Assembly (NCBI GenBank): GCA_023078685.1 | Contig: JALGAS010000004.1 | Location: 5,952,001 to 6,016,000, forward strand | Origin: Neopestalotiopsis rosae | Lineage: Eukaryota > Ascomycota > Sordariomycetes > Amphisphaeriales > Sporocadaceae | Direction: 5' to 3' | DNA length: 64,000 nt | Part shown: positions 44,943 to 57,602 of the stretch, in pieces | Position numbering within the stretch: position 1 is the first letter of the stretch | Layout of the letters: the number at the start of each line of letters is the position of its first letter | Translations under genes and position numbers: made by a program | Notes under the pieces: model-generated | What the model was told of the DNA's origin: nothing | Database searches by the model: none | Seen by the model: the letters and a program-made list of their open reading frames with translations, nothing else

Positions 44943-47605
44943 ATGTCTCGATTCTTTACCGGTGGCGACAGCTCCAGCGAGAGCTCCTCTGACGAGGAAG
45001 AACTCTACTCTGAAGAGGAGGAGGAAGACCAGGACGTCGAAGAGGACTCTGATGAGGAGGACTCCGATGATGATGACGACGATGATTCTGATGATGATTC
45101 CAGCGATTCGGATGCCGGTGGCAAGCAGGGTGCCAACCGTTTCTTGAAGGATGCCGACTCCTCAGACAGCGACGAAAGCGACGACGAGAGAGTCAAGACA
45201 GTCAAGAGCGCAAAGGACAAGCGCTACCAAGAGCTCGAGGCCATCATCAAGGCGATCGAGAACGGCCAGAAGATTAACGACTGGGGCTCCATCTCTGCAG
45301 GTACGGAAATCCACATTTCAGATTAGAGGTCTATAGCGAGGAACATTGCTAACAGGCGCATCCAGAGTTTGACAAGCTGAACCGACACGCATCCAAGGTT
45401 GGCGATGCTAGCAGCCCGCCCAAGGTCTATATCAAGGCCTTGGTGGAACTCGAGGACTTCATGAACGAGACCATCTCCAAGCAGAAGGTCACCCCCAAGA
45501 AGATGAACGCAACCAACGCCCGTGGTCTCAACGCCGTCAAGCAAAAGATCAGAAAGCTCACCAAGGACTACCAGACCCAGGTCGATGCTTTCAAGGCCGA
45601 CGAGGATGACTTCATGAAGTCGGAAGACGAGGCACCCAAGCCCAAGGCCAAGAAGCCAAAGGCCAGCGACGTCTACATCGAGGCTCCTGCTCTCGAAGAT
45701 GATGGCGAGTTCGCTACCGTCGGTAAGGGCGGCAAGGCTCTCCAGTTCACCCCCGAGAGTATCTTCAAGCACCTCAGATCCATTGTCGAGTCGCGAGGAA
45801 AGAAGAACACCGACCGCCTCGAGCAGATCAAGATCATGGAGAAGCTTCATGAGGTGGCAGTCACTCCCTACCAGCAGATCCGAGTTCTTTTGACTCTGGT
45901 TTCGGCTAGATTCGATCTCAGCAGTGGTCCTTCCAGCTCCATGCCCGTGGAGCAGTGGAAGGCTGCCGAGAAGGACATTTCTTCGCTTTTCGAGGCTCTC
46001 GACAAGAACCAGGACCACATCGTTGTTGAGGGTGCCGAGGAGTGGGAGGATGATGAGAAGCAGCCTACCATCCCCGAGGGAGAGAAGTACCTGAAGGTTC
46101 CTGGTAGCATTGTTTCATTCGTTGAGCGACTGGACGACGAACTCACTCGCTCCCTGCAAATCATTGACCCTCACACTTCCGAGTACATCGAGCGCCTGTC
46201 GGACGAAGGCTCTCTGTACAACGTCATCTTCCGTGGCCAGCTTTACTACGAGCACCTGCGCAAGGACAGCGCATTGGAGGTTCCCCAAGACAGCATCAAC
46301 CGCATCGTGATGCGCCGTCTTGAGCATGTCTATTTCAAGCCCGCTCAGGTCGTCAAGATCCTAGAGGAGAACGCCTGGAAGGCAACATCTGAAGGTGTTG
46401 CTTCTACTATCACACCGCAGACTGAGGTCATTGAGGCTGGCAAGCTCGTCAACGTCCTCTGCAACTATCTCTTCTCAAACAGCGAGGGCATTATTCGTGC
46501 TCGTGCCATGCTGTGCCAGATTTACTTCTTGGCCCTGCACGACGAGTACTACAAGGCTCGTGACATGATGCTCATGTCTCACTTGCAGGAGACGATTAAC
46601 AGCTTCGACGTTCTTACCCAGATTCTCTACAACAGGACACTCGTACAGGTTGGTCTTTGCGCTTTCCGCAAGGGTCTCGTGTACGATGCCCAGAACACGC
46701 TCCAGGAGATCTGCGGTTCTGGCAGGCAAAAGGAGCTCTTGGCTCAGGGTGTTATGATTCAACGCTACGCCCAGGTCTCCCCCGAGCAAGAGAGACTGGA
46801 GAAGCAGAGACAACTTCCTTTCCACATGCACATCAACCTCGAGCTGCTCGAGTGTGTATACCTGACCTGCAGCATGCTTCTCGAGATTCCTCTCCTGGCC
46901 CAGACCGGTTCTTCGCCCGACGTCAAGAAGCGTGTTATTAGCAAGACATACCGCCGTATGCTCGAGTACCACGAGCGTCAAATTTTCACCGGTCCCCCCG
47001 AGAACACCAGAGACCATGTTATGCAAGCCTCGAGGGCACTCGCTGCTGGCGAGTGGAAGAAGGCAACTACCTTCATTCACAACATTAAGATCTGGGAGCT
47101 CATGCCCGACAGTGATGGCATCAAGACCATGCTCTCCAAGCAGATCCAAGAGGAGGGTCTCCGCACATATCTCTTCACATATGCCCCCTACTACGACACA
47201 CTTGCCGTTGCTACCTTGTCGGCCATGTTCGAGCTTGAGGACCGCAAGGTTGCTGCGATTGTCAGCAAGATGATCAGCCACGAGGAGCTTGCCGCTGCTC
47301 TTGACCAGGTCACATCGACCGTCATCTTCCGCAAGGGTGTTGAGCTATCCCGCCTCCAGAGCTTGGCCCTCACCCTGTCCGACAAGGCCGCTGCTCTCAT
47401 CGAGACCAACGAGAGGACGCTGGAGCAACGTACCCAGGGTACTGCCAACGCCTTCGACCGCCGCGGCCAGAACCAACGTGGAGGCCAAAGGGGAGGTGGC
47501 CAGCGAGGAGGCAGAGGTGGCGCAAGAGGAGGTGGCACAGGTCAACGGCAAGCCGGCGGTACACAGTTCACCGGTGGTGCGCTGGGTGCTGCGGTTCGGG
47601 GCTAA
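44943..47605 (+). CDS. NIP1: Eukaryotic translation initiation factor 3 subunit C (eIF3c)
   Basis: Core eIF3 subunit that bridges the 40S ribosome with eIF1, eIF5 and eIF3a/b. Two exons, 44943-45300 and 45366-47605, 865 aa, the normal length. The N-terminus carries the acidic Ser/Asp/Glu tract (residues 10-85) followed by the conserved [11 protein letters not shown] region formed over the intron. The middle helical part is followed by a PCI domain in the last third (for example [15 protein letters not shown] and [17 protein letters not shown]). The protein ends in an RGG-box tail ([15 protein letters not shown]). Codon use is clearly more biased (many C-ending codons) than in neighbours. This marks a conserved island between accessory regions. 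Confidence 0.97.
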
Positions 47606-48417
47606 AGCATGTTGTCTGGTCTCTCGGTCTTGTAATTAATGCATATGGAGTCGGTTTCATTTTCGCAAAAACACTATGGTGTACCGGCAGTTTTCAAATG
47701 CCAGTGCACACGGGATGGATGGTCATGAATAGAGAGAAAATTGAGCATTCTTTCAACGTTAGATGCATATGCGATATCCGATCAAGTCAAAACCTCCAGT
47801 GAAGTGATTGTTTTGTCCCCTATTGGCATTAGAATAATCAGTGCCTTGTTTTAGCTTTGCTTTCATGCTTATTTTAACAATGTCTGAGACATTCAATGGA
47901 CTTTGCCATGTCTAAAAGTCTCTATAATGGTAACCATCAACCATAAATGACTGGAGACACGTCTGACTAATACCCGCGCGGTCAAAGGCCACGGATGCGG
48001 TCGCCCGAGTCCAGCGGCAAAGCCCAAAGTTGGCTGCCGACCCCACTACGATCAAGGATCGCAACTCGTTATCGACGGACTACTGTAGACTCGCTCTGCT
48101 TTGCAATAGCTGACATATTTGCAAAACCTTCCAAGACTAATCAATCGGGTTGTGTTCTAGGCCGAGAGGCGAGTTACGAAAGCACAATGGCGTTGCACCT
48201 TTTCTTTCCATCTATGTGCCCGTGAAAGAGTTGCTTTCATTCGATTTTATTACTTTATTCCTCGTCATAAATGTACCTTCGCTGGTCGTCACGTACTGCT
48301 GTCGCTACTGTCAGATATAGACTTACAGCTCAGCTTCTACTCTGTTTCACTGCCGAAAAACCTGCGTTTTCACCTCGAACGTTTCGACTGAAACCTTCGA
48401 CTCAGAATATACTAGCC
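47606..48417. other. Intergenic, 0.8 kb
   Basis: Downstream of NIP1 and upstream of the hemerythrin-like gene. An in-frame ATG at 48271 would extend the latter by 49 residues. No other gene. Confidence 0.5.
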
Positions 48418-49080
48418 ATGTCAAATTCTTCAGATGCTGCCGCAACGGCGAACATGACGTCCGCGCCGCCTTGCCCCGAGCAAGAAAAGTCGAAGCCTAC
48501 GGCATCGTCTTCCTCCTCCGACACGGCCAGCACCGATGTGAGCAAGTCCGAAAAGGACAAGGCCCCGTCGCTACCTCCTCTATCAGCCGCCGAGTTCCGA
48601 CAATACAACGCCATGGCCGACCACATGGATATGTTTCACAACCATTTCCGCTCGACATGGAATCTACTCTGGAGCGCATGCGAGTCGGGGAAGCGACCCG
48701 CGGGCATGTCGTTAAAGGCATTCATCAACCAAGGCCTGCAATTTGTGCACCACCTAGAGATGCACCACGGGATCGAGGAGGCGCACATATTCCCCGTGCT
48801 CGCGCGGCGCATGCCCGAGTTCAAGGCCGGCAAGGGCAACGGGGCGGCCGAGCTGCTGCGCCAGCACCGCCAGATCCACAAGGGCATGGACGGGCTCGAG
48901 GCCTACTTGAAGGACGTTCAGGCCGGTCGCGAAGAGTTCAACCTCGCGCGCCTCCGCGAGCGCATGGAGAGCTGGGGAGAGGTCCTTTGGACACACCTGG
49001 ACCAAGAAGTCAAGACGCTTGGAGCGGAGAATATGAGAAAGTACTGGACGGTCGAGGAGATGCGACGGATGCCCATGTAG
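48418..49080 (+). CDS. Hemerythrin-like (HHE) domain protein
   Basis: Single-exon protein of 220 aa from ATG 48418, or 269 aa from ATG 48271. The latter adds a basic, hydroxylated N-terminus that could be a mitochondrial presequence. A Ser-rich linker precedes the four-helix HHE domain. Candidate di-iron ligands are His in MADHMDMFHNHF, His/Glu in HHLEMHHGIEEAHIF, His in LLRQHRQIHKGMD and His/Glu in WTHLDQEVKTL. Such fungal proteins are linked to oxygen, NO or iron handling, but the role here is not known. The domain part is GC-rich with strong codon bias. Confidence 0.85.
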   Translation: MSNSSDAAATANMTSAPPCPEQEKSKPTASSSSSDTASTDVSKSEKDKAPSLPPLSAAEFRQYNAMADHMDMFHNHFRSTWNLLWSACESGKRPAGMSLKAFINQGLQFVHHLEMHHGIEEAHIFPVLARRMPEFKAGKGNGAAELLRQHRQIHKGMDGLEAYLKDVQAGREEFNLARLRERMESWGEVLWTHLDQEVKTLGAENMRKYWTVEEMRRMPM

Positions 49081-49511
49081 GATATCCATGCAGGATGTCT
49101 ATGTCAGGGATTACGTGGGCTTGATGTTCTTGTGCGTGGTAGAAGCGGACGAGTAATGTGAATTGTTTATTTCATGATACCAAAGACAATAACATTGTGT
49201 AGCCAGTCTCATGGGCATTTCTGAAGACCTCGATTCTGCAAACTGTGTACACAACCAGACAATGCGACTTCAAAATCCCATGCATGCTTTGTTGTCGTCA
49301 GACGTAGACAACGCGACCTCCATTGAAGCCGCTTCATAAAGCAGACAGAAACACAACGCACGATCTTATGGAACAAAGTCAGAACAATGCTATGGAGCTA
49401 CGAAACTATTTCAACGGTTCCTCTCATTGTGGAAGGAGGGACCCAGCACTTATTTAAGTGGAAAGCCCGTTAGTAGTATGCGTCTTTGGGCGAAATGATT
49501 CAACCAAAACA
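49081..49511. other. Intergenic, 0.43 kb
   Basis: Nothing recognised; presumed kinase-gene promoter. Confidence 0.5.
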
Positions 49512-50897
49512 ATGGCAGAAGACGGGGATACGAGCGCTCGCCTTCAGGCATTCTTTCGACACTCCTCAAGATATGTTATCAACGGCATGCTCGGTGAAGG
49601 CGGGAATGGACAAATATACAGGATCATCGGCCCAAATAACGACAAATTCTTACTCAAGGTCAGCCCCGACGACCCAGGTTTTGCCGATCCACCCACCGAC
49701 ACATTCGACGACAGTATGGCATCCATCTCAACCGACGCGAGTCTGGATGACACCGTAGTCCAGCTGATAAAAGAAAAGATGTGGTTAGATGTATGTGTCT
49801 CCTTGAACAGTGCGGTGATAACAGAGATGATATGCTGACGCAGAGCCTATCGACAACTGACAGAGAATGCGGCATTGTCGTCACATTATAAACACGATTG
49901 ACGTCCCCGATGATCCGCTGGCCGCACAGCGGCCAGGTGCCACCCACACCATGCATGCCTGGCTGTACATGGAGTTTGCTGAGAACGGAACTGTTCGAGA
50001 CATGATGGACAAGGTCTTGGATACTAACGGAGATATGCCGTGGCCAAATCGGGTACTATGGAGATTCTTCATGTGCTGTACGTTTCCCCAGATCTCAGTA
50101 GCGATTGAACTAGATTTCATGTTGTCTAACAAGCGATGCCAATAGTGATCCGAGCATGTATCGAAATGGCATACCACCACCTCGACGTTGATATATCTAC
50201 TGTACCTTTTGAAGACCTCCGCCATCTACAACCCAACCAACTCGCGCATTGCGACTTTTCGGATTGCAACGCCGTGTTTGGAGAAATGGATGTCCGATTT
50301 CAACACCCTGAGCACAGCATTACGCCATTCATCAAGTTGATTGACTTTGGCGAGGCGCGTGAGATTGACGCAGCCGAGCAGGCAAAACAACGCCAGAGAT
50401 TCGGTGCAGCCTACCAGGCAGAGGAGATGAACGTTTTCGGTATAGGCGAGGTAAGTCACTCATCCCCTAATCGCACTCCCCGCACGTGATCTTTTCCAGA
50501 TATAACTGACATTGTGGTTTTACGTTCCCACCCGGCTCAGCTCATGATGGGTCTCATAACTTTCGAGAGCAGCTATGACTTGTCCCCTCAATTCCCTTGG
50601 TCTGAGTTTGTTGAGGTAGAAGTGGGCGGCGAAAAATTCAATTCTGCTTCCAATCCAGTCTGGGGCCGGCGGGACGAGCTGATTCGAGACAGCTGGATCG
50701 ACCCGGATATCCTCAACCAGCTGTATCGGTGCATGGCAGAAGACGGAAAGAAGAGGCCAAGGCTGCTGGATCTCGCTATTTACGTTCGCGATTGCGTTAG
50801 TCAGAGGGACCAGGCCTACTACAGAGGACATGAACATGAGTCGGATGATGCAATTCGTCAACTTATGCTCAGTCTTTTGGCAAATCCTGGTAACTGA
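49512..50897 (+). CDS. Divergent protein-kinase-like protein
   Basis: Four exons: 49512-49790, 49864-50077, 50146-50450 and 50541-50897, 384 aa. The exon-2 acceptor (CTGACAG at 49857-49863) is the one that keeps the frame. Kinase motifs in order: a Gly loop MLGEGGNGQIY, the VAIK-like Lys in FLLKVSP, the catalytic loop HCDFSDCNAVF (HxD and Asn kept, spacing as in HRDLKPEN), and metal-binding DFG in KLIDFGEAR. The P+1/APE segment is poorly conserved. It may be active but belongs to no family I can name. The WMEF-like hinge reads MEFAENGTVRDMM. It lies 482 bp upstream of the HET-NACHT-WD40 gene on the same strand. Confidence 0.75.
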
Positions 50898-51379
50898 TCT
50901 GCCAATGTCGTGGTGCCCGCCCCTCTGTCAGAGAACAAACCTTTGTCGAGCTTAAATAGTATGTCAGATATGTCAGACAAATAAAAATCTTAACTTTTGG
51001 AAGATAATATTTTGTGTTACAACGCAGCCGAGAGATCGCTGTCCAGTTCAAATCCAACGTCACATTTTGGGAACGGAGGCCCCGCGTTCGCTAATTTCCA
51101 TTGCGACATGATTGGTACAACCCGCATGGGCACAGCCTCATCTCGATTTGCAAGAACACCTTTGGATGGAAGGTTGTCTGACGTTGTGATACTGGGCTGT
51201 AGCATGATACTCTCCCGTAACAGTCCCTGAGCGCAGATTTCTGCTCCTCCTTCATCGCGAGCAACTTTCTAGTGTATTCTGCTGATTCCTGGTCAGTCGT
51301 CAAGTTTCTATCCATCATTGGTTGCATCCGATCGAACTTCGTCACCGTTTCCTTTGCGGAAGACCAGCTCATCAGTGAA
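50898..51379. other. Intergenic, 0.48 kb
   Basis: No gene. The HET frame extends upstream to 51272 without an ATG. Confidence 0.5.
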
Positions 51380-54300
51380 ATGCGCCTGCTTGAGGTTGGA
51401 CGGCGAGGGAAGTTGTCGTTCACCAAGGACCTAATCCACGGAAAGGATGTCATACCTCCTTACGCCATTCTATCGCATACATGGGAGAATGAGCCAGATG
51501 ATGAGGTGACCTACCAAGAAGCCAAGAAGCAGAGAGCTACGCATAAACCAGGATTCAAGAAGATACTCTTCTGTACAGAACAGTCAAAACGCGATGGCTT
51601 GAAGCACTTCTGGGTCGACACCTGCTGTATCGATAAAACAAACGCAGCTGAACTAACCGAATCCATTAATTCCATGTTTCGGTGGTATCAAGACGCTGAC
51701 AAATGCTATGTCTTCCTTTCTGATGTTTCTTGCAATCGTTTACAGAAAGACGGAACCTCGCATTCATCATGGAAGGAACAATTCCGCAACAGCAGATGGT
51801 TCACCAGAGGTAGGACGCTGCAGGAGCTTGTTGCGCCTTCTAACGTCGAGTTCTTCTCATCAGACAAGAAACTACTCGGCAATAAGCATTCACTGAGCAA
51901 AGAAATCCATGAGATCACGGGAATACCTGTACATGCGTTGGAAAGAGGGTCCCTCTCTTCGTTCAGCATCGATGAACGAATCTCCTGGTCAAAAACCAGG
52001 ATAACATCGAGGGAAGAGGACAAAGCATATTCGTTGCTAGGATTACTATCAGTATCCATGCCAGTCATCTACGGAGAAGGCGAGGAAGAGGCATTCAACA
52101 GACTCCTGTGTGAGGTTTCCAGGCGCACAGCAATGAAGGATAACCGAGAAGTCGAGCAATTTGGACTCAACACCTCCATAAATGACAAGACGTCACACTT
52201 GCATCATGTATTGGCCAGACTTCCCCTTGCCCAAGGCGCTGCCTACAACTCTCACTCTAATGAGCACAATCCACTCTTTCACCCAGATACACGAGTCGCA
52301 GTCTTGCGGGAAATTACGGAATGGGCTCTCAGTCCACAGTCACAGCCAATATACTGGCTGAACGGCATGGCTGGTACTGGCAAATCTACCATATCACGCA
52401 CATTGGCCCAATCATTTTCAGATTCCCATAGTCTAGGGGCAACATTCTTCTTCAAGAGGAGCGAAAGTGACAGGGGGGGAATGGCAAAACTTTTTACAAC
52501 GATTGCTAGTCACCTAGCCCACCTGCCAAAGGTAGCTGAGCACATGAACCACATCTTGGATTCCGATCCTACCATCACCTCAAAATCTATGCGAAAACAG
52601 TTCGAAAAGCTTGTGATTAGACCTATCGCTAAAGCATCAGCTGATTCTTCCTCTCGCCAAACTTATCTCATCATCATTGACGCTCTTGACGAGTGTGAAC
52701 AGGAAGAAGATGTCAGAACCCTGATCAATCTATTGTCGTATACCAAGCAATACGGAATCTCGCATCTCAAGTTTTTCTTGACAAGTCGCCCGGAGCTACC
52801 TATTCGTCTCGGCTTCACGGCTGTTCGAGGGAAATTCCAAGACTTGATTTTGCATGAGGTGGAGCAGTCGGTTATCAGAAGCGACATATCCGCGTATCTC
52901 AGCGATCAACTTATGAAGACAAGAGAAGAATTCAACCAGAATTCACACGAAGATCAACGTCTGCCTACGAGCTGGCCAAAGAGCGAGGACCTTGGGAGTC
53001 TTGTCCAGATGGCTGTTCCTCTCTTTATATTCGCAGCAACGATCAGCCGCTTCATCGCGGATAGACGGGTAGGCAGCCCTGATGAACAGCTAGGACAAGT
53101 CCTAAAATACAAGACCAAAAGCCAGGAATCTCAATTGGACGCAACCTATCTTCCAGTCCTGCATCAGATGGTGACTGGACTCAACCAGGTATCTCGTGAG
53201 CGGGTCTTGGATCGATTCCATGTCGTCGTGGGGACAATTGTTACGCTTGCGGACCCTTTGACTGTACCCGCACTAGCTGAGCTGCTTCAACTTCCCAGAT
53301 CTTCGATCCATGGTGCTCTCGAGACACTTCATTCAGTCCTGAACGTCCCTACGACCTTGCATCAGCCGGTACTGCTGCTACATCTGTCATTTCGTGACTT
53401 CTTACTGGATCCGAAAAGGCAGGAAGACGCATTTTGGATTAATGAAAAGGAAGCACATCAAAGGCTGGCCAGTAATTGTCTCTATGTGCTCAATAATTCG
53501 CTGAGAGATGATGTTTGCGGTGTCAAAACTTCGGGCACGTGGCGTCAAACCATCTCTGAATCCAGAGTCAACGCATGCATACCACCCGAAGTGCAATATG
53601 CTTGTAGATTCTGGGTACATCACCTCGTGGACTCGGCGCCCAGCGCCATCAATATGACGCAACTCTGGGAATTTCTGTCTCTGCACTTTTTACAATGGTT
53701 GGAAACTATGAGTTGGCTGGAAAGGCTTGACGAAAGCAGAAATATGATCGAGAATTTTCGGTCATTCATCGCAGTAAGGCAGATACCTATGATGAACGTG
53801 TATAGAGGACTGACGAAGCCAAGACGGAAGCATCCCCGGAGGTGAATAGTTTTGTGGAGGATTCAGCCGAGTTCATCCAGCATGTGTACACCGACATACT
53901 CATGTATCCCCTCCAGGTTTACTCGTCAGCATTGTTATTCTCGCCCGAAAGGAGCACCGTTCGAAAGACCTATCAACAATGCATACGACGACTGGGTGTT
54001 ACAATGACCGAGCTAAAGCACACAAGTGGTATCGACTTCGTCAAATTTTCGCCAGACGGGACCAAGGTGGTGTCCATGTCGCGCAAGGAGGTAGTGATAT
54101 GGTCTGTGGCAGCACGCAAGCTCGTAAGCACGCTCGACCTGTCGGGTGCCGCAACATCAGTCGCATTTTCACCAGACAGCAAACAAATAGTGGTGACTAC
54201 TGCTAATTCAGTGACGATTTACTCTGCTCAAGAAGGGCAGTGGCTATTCACACATCATGATGAAGCTTGGTTCTTCTCCGTCACATACTCACCCGACGGC

Positions 54301-54699
54301 GAGCAAGCAGCAGTAGAGTCCTGCAACAGGTTCACTGGCCGACTAACAATTGTCATTTGGTCCATTCAAACAGGCGAGCAACGACATGCGACCAAAAGTG
54401 ACATCTCTTCAGATACCAATTTTAACTCGACATCCAGACGCCTCCATTTCAACATCGCCAGAATCGAAGCCATGTCTGAGAACACCATCGTGCCGGAGGC
54501 AGCGACAGACTCTCACGCCCCGTCTCTTGGTATTTTCCAGGAGTTCTCTTGTCACTGGGTCACAAGATCAAAGAAAAAGATTGCTCTCCTCCCGTTCCGA
54601 TACTTTATACAGTGTGTGGCCGCTTTCTGCGATCATCTTGTCATCGGGTCCGAGAATGGTTCCCTCCTTTTCGTACAATTTCCCCCGGAACTAGATTAG
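51380..54699 (+). CDS. HET-NACHT-WD40 STAND protein (HNWD type, het-e/het-d-like)
   Basis: Cytosolic NLR-like sensor of the kind that controls vegetative incompatibility in ascomycetes. Two exons, 51380-53773 and 53824-54699, 1089 aa. The 50-bp intron (GTAAGG donor, CTGAC branch, AAG acceptor) removes what otherwise looks like a frameshift. The HET domain is at about residues 25-180 (YAILSHTWEN, FWVDTCCIDK, RGRTLQELVAP). NACHT follows, with Walker A GMAGTGKST near residue 328 and Walker B LIIIDALDEC near 430. The linker region ends PLQVYSSALLFSPE, the usual prelude to WD repeats. Only about three degenerate WD units follow (FVKFSPDGTKVVS, VAFSPDSKQIVV, VTYSPDGEQ), unlike the long near-identical arrays of Podospora HNWD genes. 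All domains look intact. Confidence 0.88.
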
Positions 54700-55249
54700 T
54701 TTCAATGCACAGAACTACTCGACTTGCTGCTTTTCCAAAGATACATAACATTATGCGCAATTTCCTTTGAGAGTGAATGGAAAGCGATATCATTTTACTC
54801 TGTAGCAGATACAGCGACTTTTATCATCGCAAGGGTGGGGGTGTCCCTCACAAAGATGGGGCTGCCATCAGATTATGCCGGGATAATATCTTCTTAGAGT
54901 TTACTCGGAGATATCGGGTCACCCCATAGAGCGAAGGATGGCGGCTCACCAAACCCACTCTTGAAAACTAGCATGTCCTGCTTGACTATTCCCGTGGGAG
55001 GTCAATCTCTTATCGCTGTGCCGGGTCTAGGATGTGTCGGACAAGGAGCCGAAGGAACGACCTATAAAATTGATCGATACTATGGATTGGCTTCGCTGGT
55101 CTCTAGAACCCGGTTCTACGTGGAATGCCTAAGATTTCGGTCCCTCCTCCCATGAATTGAATGAAGCACTGCCTATTCAACGTAATTGAAAGCACCGCCA
55201 TCCCTCAACACCCATTGTCTCCGAACTTGGAGCGGAAATCAATCTATAT
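54700..55249. other. Intergenic, 0.55 kb
   Basis: Nothing recognised; permease promoter. Confidence 0.5.
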
Positions 55250-56980
55250 ATGGCGGACAACGCAGAGAAATCGCCCGTCGGCAGCAATACCCTTGGTTCC
55301 TTCGATGGCGTGAGCGTCGAAAATATAGTCGTAGACAAGGTGGCAGAGCGAAGTTATGGTAAGACGAACATAATTCGGTACTATGCGACATACCTTGCTG
55401 ATCTCAGTGCAGTGAAAAAGCTTGATTTTTACTTACTTCCGTTTCTGAGTTTGATGTACTTCTTCAACTCGGTTGACCGGGTGCGCTCCTTGAGAACTAA
55501 AATGCATTCGTGCCTGAATGAGATCATGTCTAACAGAGCCTATAGAGCAATCTGGGAAATGCGCAGACTGATGGTCTTGGCAAAGATCTTGGCTTCGTCG
55601 GAAACCAGTATTCATTACTGATCTTGCTTTTCTATATCCCGAATGGCCTTTGCGACTTGCCGCTGAACATGCTCACCAAGCGTTTCTCGGGCAAAGTCAT
55701 GCTCCCGGGGCTGATGTTTGCCTGGGGAGCCATGGCTTTGTTCCAGAACGCAGCGAAGAACTTTGCCGGATTGCTTGTAATTCGCTTACTGCTGGGGTGA
55801 GTTCTATACACGAGAACATCACTATGTACGGTCAAAAACACCCCGTCGCTAATGATCGCCAGTGCCTTCGAAGCCGGTTTCTTTGCGGGAACGGTGTTTT
55901 ATCTAACACTCTTCTACACGCGCGGCGAACTTGGCTTCCGCATCGCGCTCTTTTTTGGGTCTGCACTGCTAGGTAGCGCCTTTAGTGGTCTCATATCGTT
56001 TGGTGTCTTTCAGATCAAGAACACTTCCCTTCATGGGTGGCAATGGCTGTTCATCATTGAAGGTACGACTCTGCATCATCAATTGCCTGTCATCACCAGC
56101 CCCAATTCCGAATTATTGCTTACAAAGTGATTCAGGTGCTCTGACTGTTCTGATCGCCATCATCGGCTACTTTTGGTTGCCTGCGTCCTCTTCCACTGCG
56201 TGGTTCCTCACTGACCACGAGCGCACCGTTGCCCGCTTGCGATCACTCCGAGACGCATCCGGCAAGGTTGACACCGAGTTCAGCATAAAGGAATGTTTTC
56301 AGCAGTGGAATGATTGGAAGTTCCCGCTTTGGTGTGTGATTGCATTCACATATCCAGTCGCGTTCGCCACATGCGCCAACTTCTTGCCAATCGTGCTTCA
56401 GCGACTGGGGTACTCGACGGTTGTGACGAACCTGCTCACCGTGCCGCCTAATTGTTGCGGATTCATCGTACTGCTCATCGTCACGTACTGGTCTGATCGA
56501 CTTCGTGAGCGGACTTATCACATTGTGTTCTCTCTGACTCTGTCTTTGGTCGGTCTCATCATTCTGGCCACGGTGGACGGACTGACACACCGCGGCGTCG
56601 CCTACTTTGCTTGTTTTTTACTAGCGTCTGGTGCCTACATTCCCAGCTGCCTGGTACAATCCTGGCATAACAACAACAATCTCAATGAGAACTCCCGCGC
56701 TGCCAATACCGGATTCCTAGTCGGACTCGGTAATCTGGGCGGGATACTGGCGGCGGCCACGTTTCGGACCGAGTATGCACCCAGATATGTCCCGTGCCTG
56801 ATTACTACAGCATGTTGTAACGTCGTGTGTATTGGCTTTACTCTGTGGTTGGGTTTGTGGATGAAACGCGAGAACAAGCGAAGAGATACACAGGCAGGGG
56901 CCGTGTTGCTCGCCGGAGATGTAAACACGAGGGAGCTCGAAAATGGTGAGGATGATGCGAAGTGGCGTTACTTCACTTGA
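55250..56980 (+). CDS. MFS anion:cation symporter, Dal5/allantoate-permease type
   Basis: Plasma-membrane uptake carrier of the ACS family (allantoate, nicotinate, vitamin and organic-acid porters). Four exons: 55250-55480, 55546-55796, 55863-56062 and 56136-56980, 508 aa. Marks include FNSVDRSNLGNAQTDGL formed over intron 1, the helix-4 region GFFAGTVFYLTLFYTRGELG, the central loop with FLTDHERTVARLR, and WHNNNNLNENSRAANTGF in the second half. Twelve membrane helices are expected. Both ends are hydrophilic. The neighbours give no strong clue to its substrate. Confidence 0.88.
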
Positions 56981-57184
56981 GGAGGGTCATCTCCAATGCT
57001 CGACAAATGCATTGATGGGCGGGATTTCACGAATGTTATTCGCCCATTCCTCTCCCAACAGCCCATTCTCAAATTGAATAACATTGAACGCAGGCGGATC
57101 GTGTGAATGATATTCAAGTACCAGTGAGCAAAACAAATATTTCAGGAGAAGCTTTTTGAAATGAGTGAATAATGATTGTTTTCG

Positions 57185-57194
57185 TATATATAAA
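57185..57194 (+). promoter_or_regulatory. TATA box of the small hydrophilic protein gene
   Basis: TATATATAAA, 136-145 bp upstream of ATG 57330. It implies a leader of about 100 nt and a TATA-type, possibly inducible promoter. Confidence 0.5.
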
Positions 57195-57329
57195 CAAGGC
57201 CTCTACGCCCAGTCAATTCCCAGAAATATTGCCTAGACACAATAGCAAAGAGCAGCGACCAGAATCCTCAAACACACAATTCTTTATAATTCTAATTTTA
57301 GCCATCATAATACATTGAACTTCTACATC

Positions 57330-57602
57330 ATGGCTGATCAACGTTTCCCCAACGACATGAAGGAGAGCGAGGTGGTTGGCCACTTGGCCACCATCGCCAA
57401 AAACAGCTCCGAACGCCGGGTATCGGAAGGTAAGGGTGGCATCAATGGTCCATCGGTCGTGGCCATGTCCGCAGGCCATCAGCAGGCGTCTTACGCCGCC
57501 AGCTTACCTGGGGCCGATGTCAGCGATCCGAAGATGAAGGACTTGCCCAAGGAAAGGCAGGATCAATGGAACAATCAGCTTTCGAATCTGTCAAAGCACT
57601 GA
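57330..57602 (+). CDS. Small hydrophilic protein, 90 aa
   Basis: Single-exon 90-residue protein, charged and Ser/Gly-rich, with no membrane segment and no Cys. The sequence (for example VVGHLATIAKNSSERR and DVSDPKMKDLPKERQDQW) looks intrinsically disordered, like small stress- or conidiation-associated fungal proteins. I do not recognise the family. The start ATG follows a TATA box by about 140 bp and has a good context (ATCATGG), which supports a real gene. Confidence 0.65.
   Translation: MADQRFPNDMKESEVVGHLATIAKNSSERRVSEGKGGINGPSVVAMSAGHQQASYAASLPGADVSDPKMKDLPKERQDQWNNQLSNLSKH

Noticed and set aside
45323..47281. Long antisense open frames (231 and 268 codons) inside eIF3c
   Set aside because: They mirror the strongly biased codon use of eIF3c on the other strand and contain no motif of their own.
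53774..53860. Frameshift between NACHT and WD parts of the HNWD gene
   Set aside because: A 50-bp intron with standard donor, branch point and acceptor restores the exact frame, so I treat the gene as intact.
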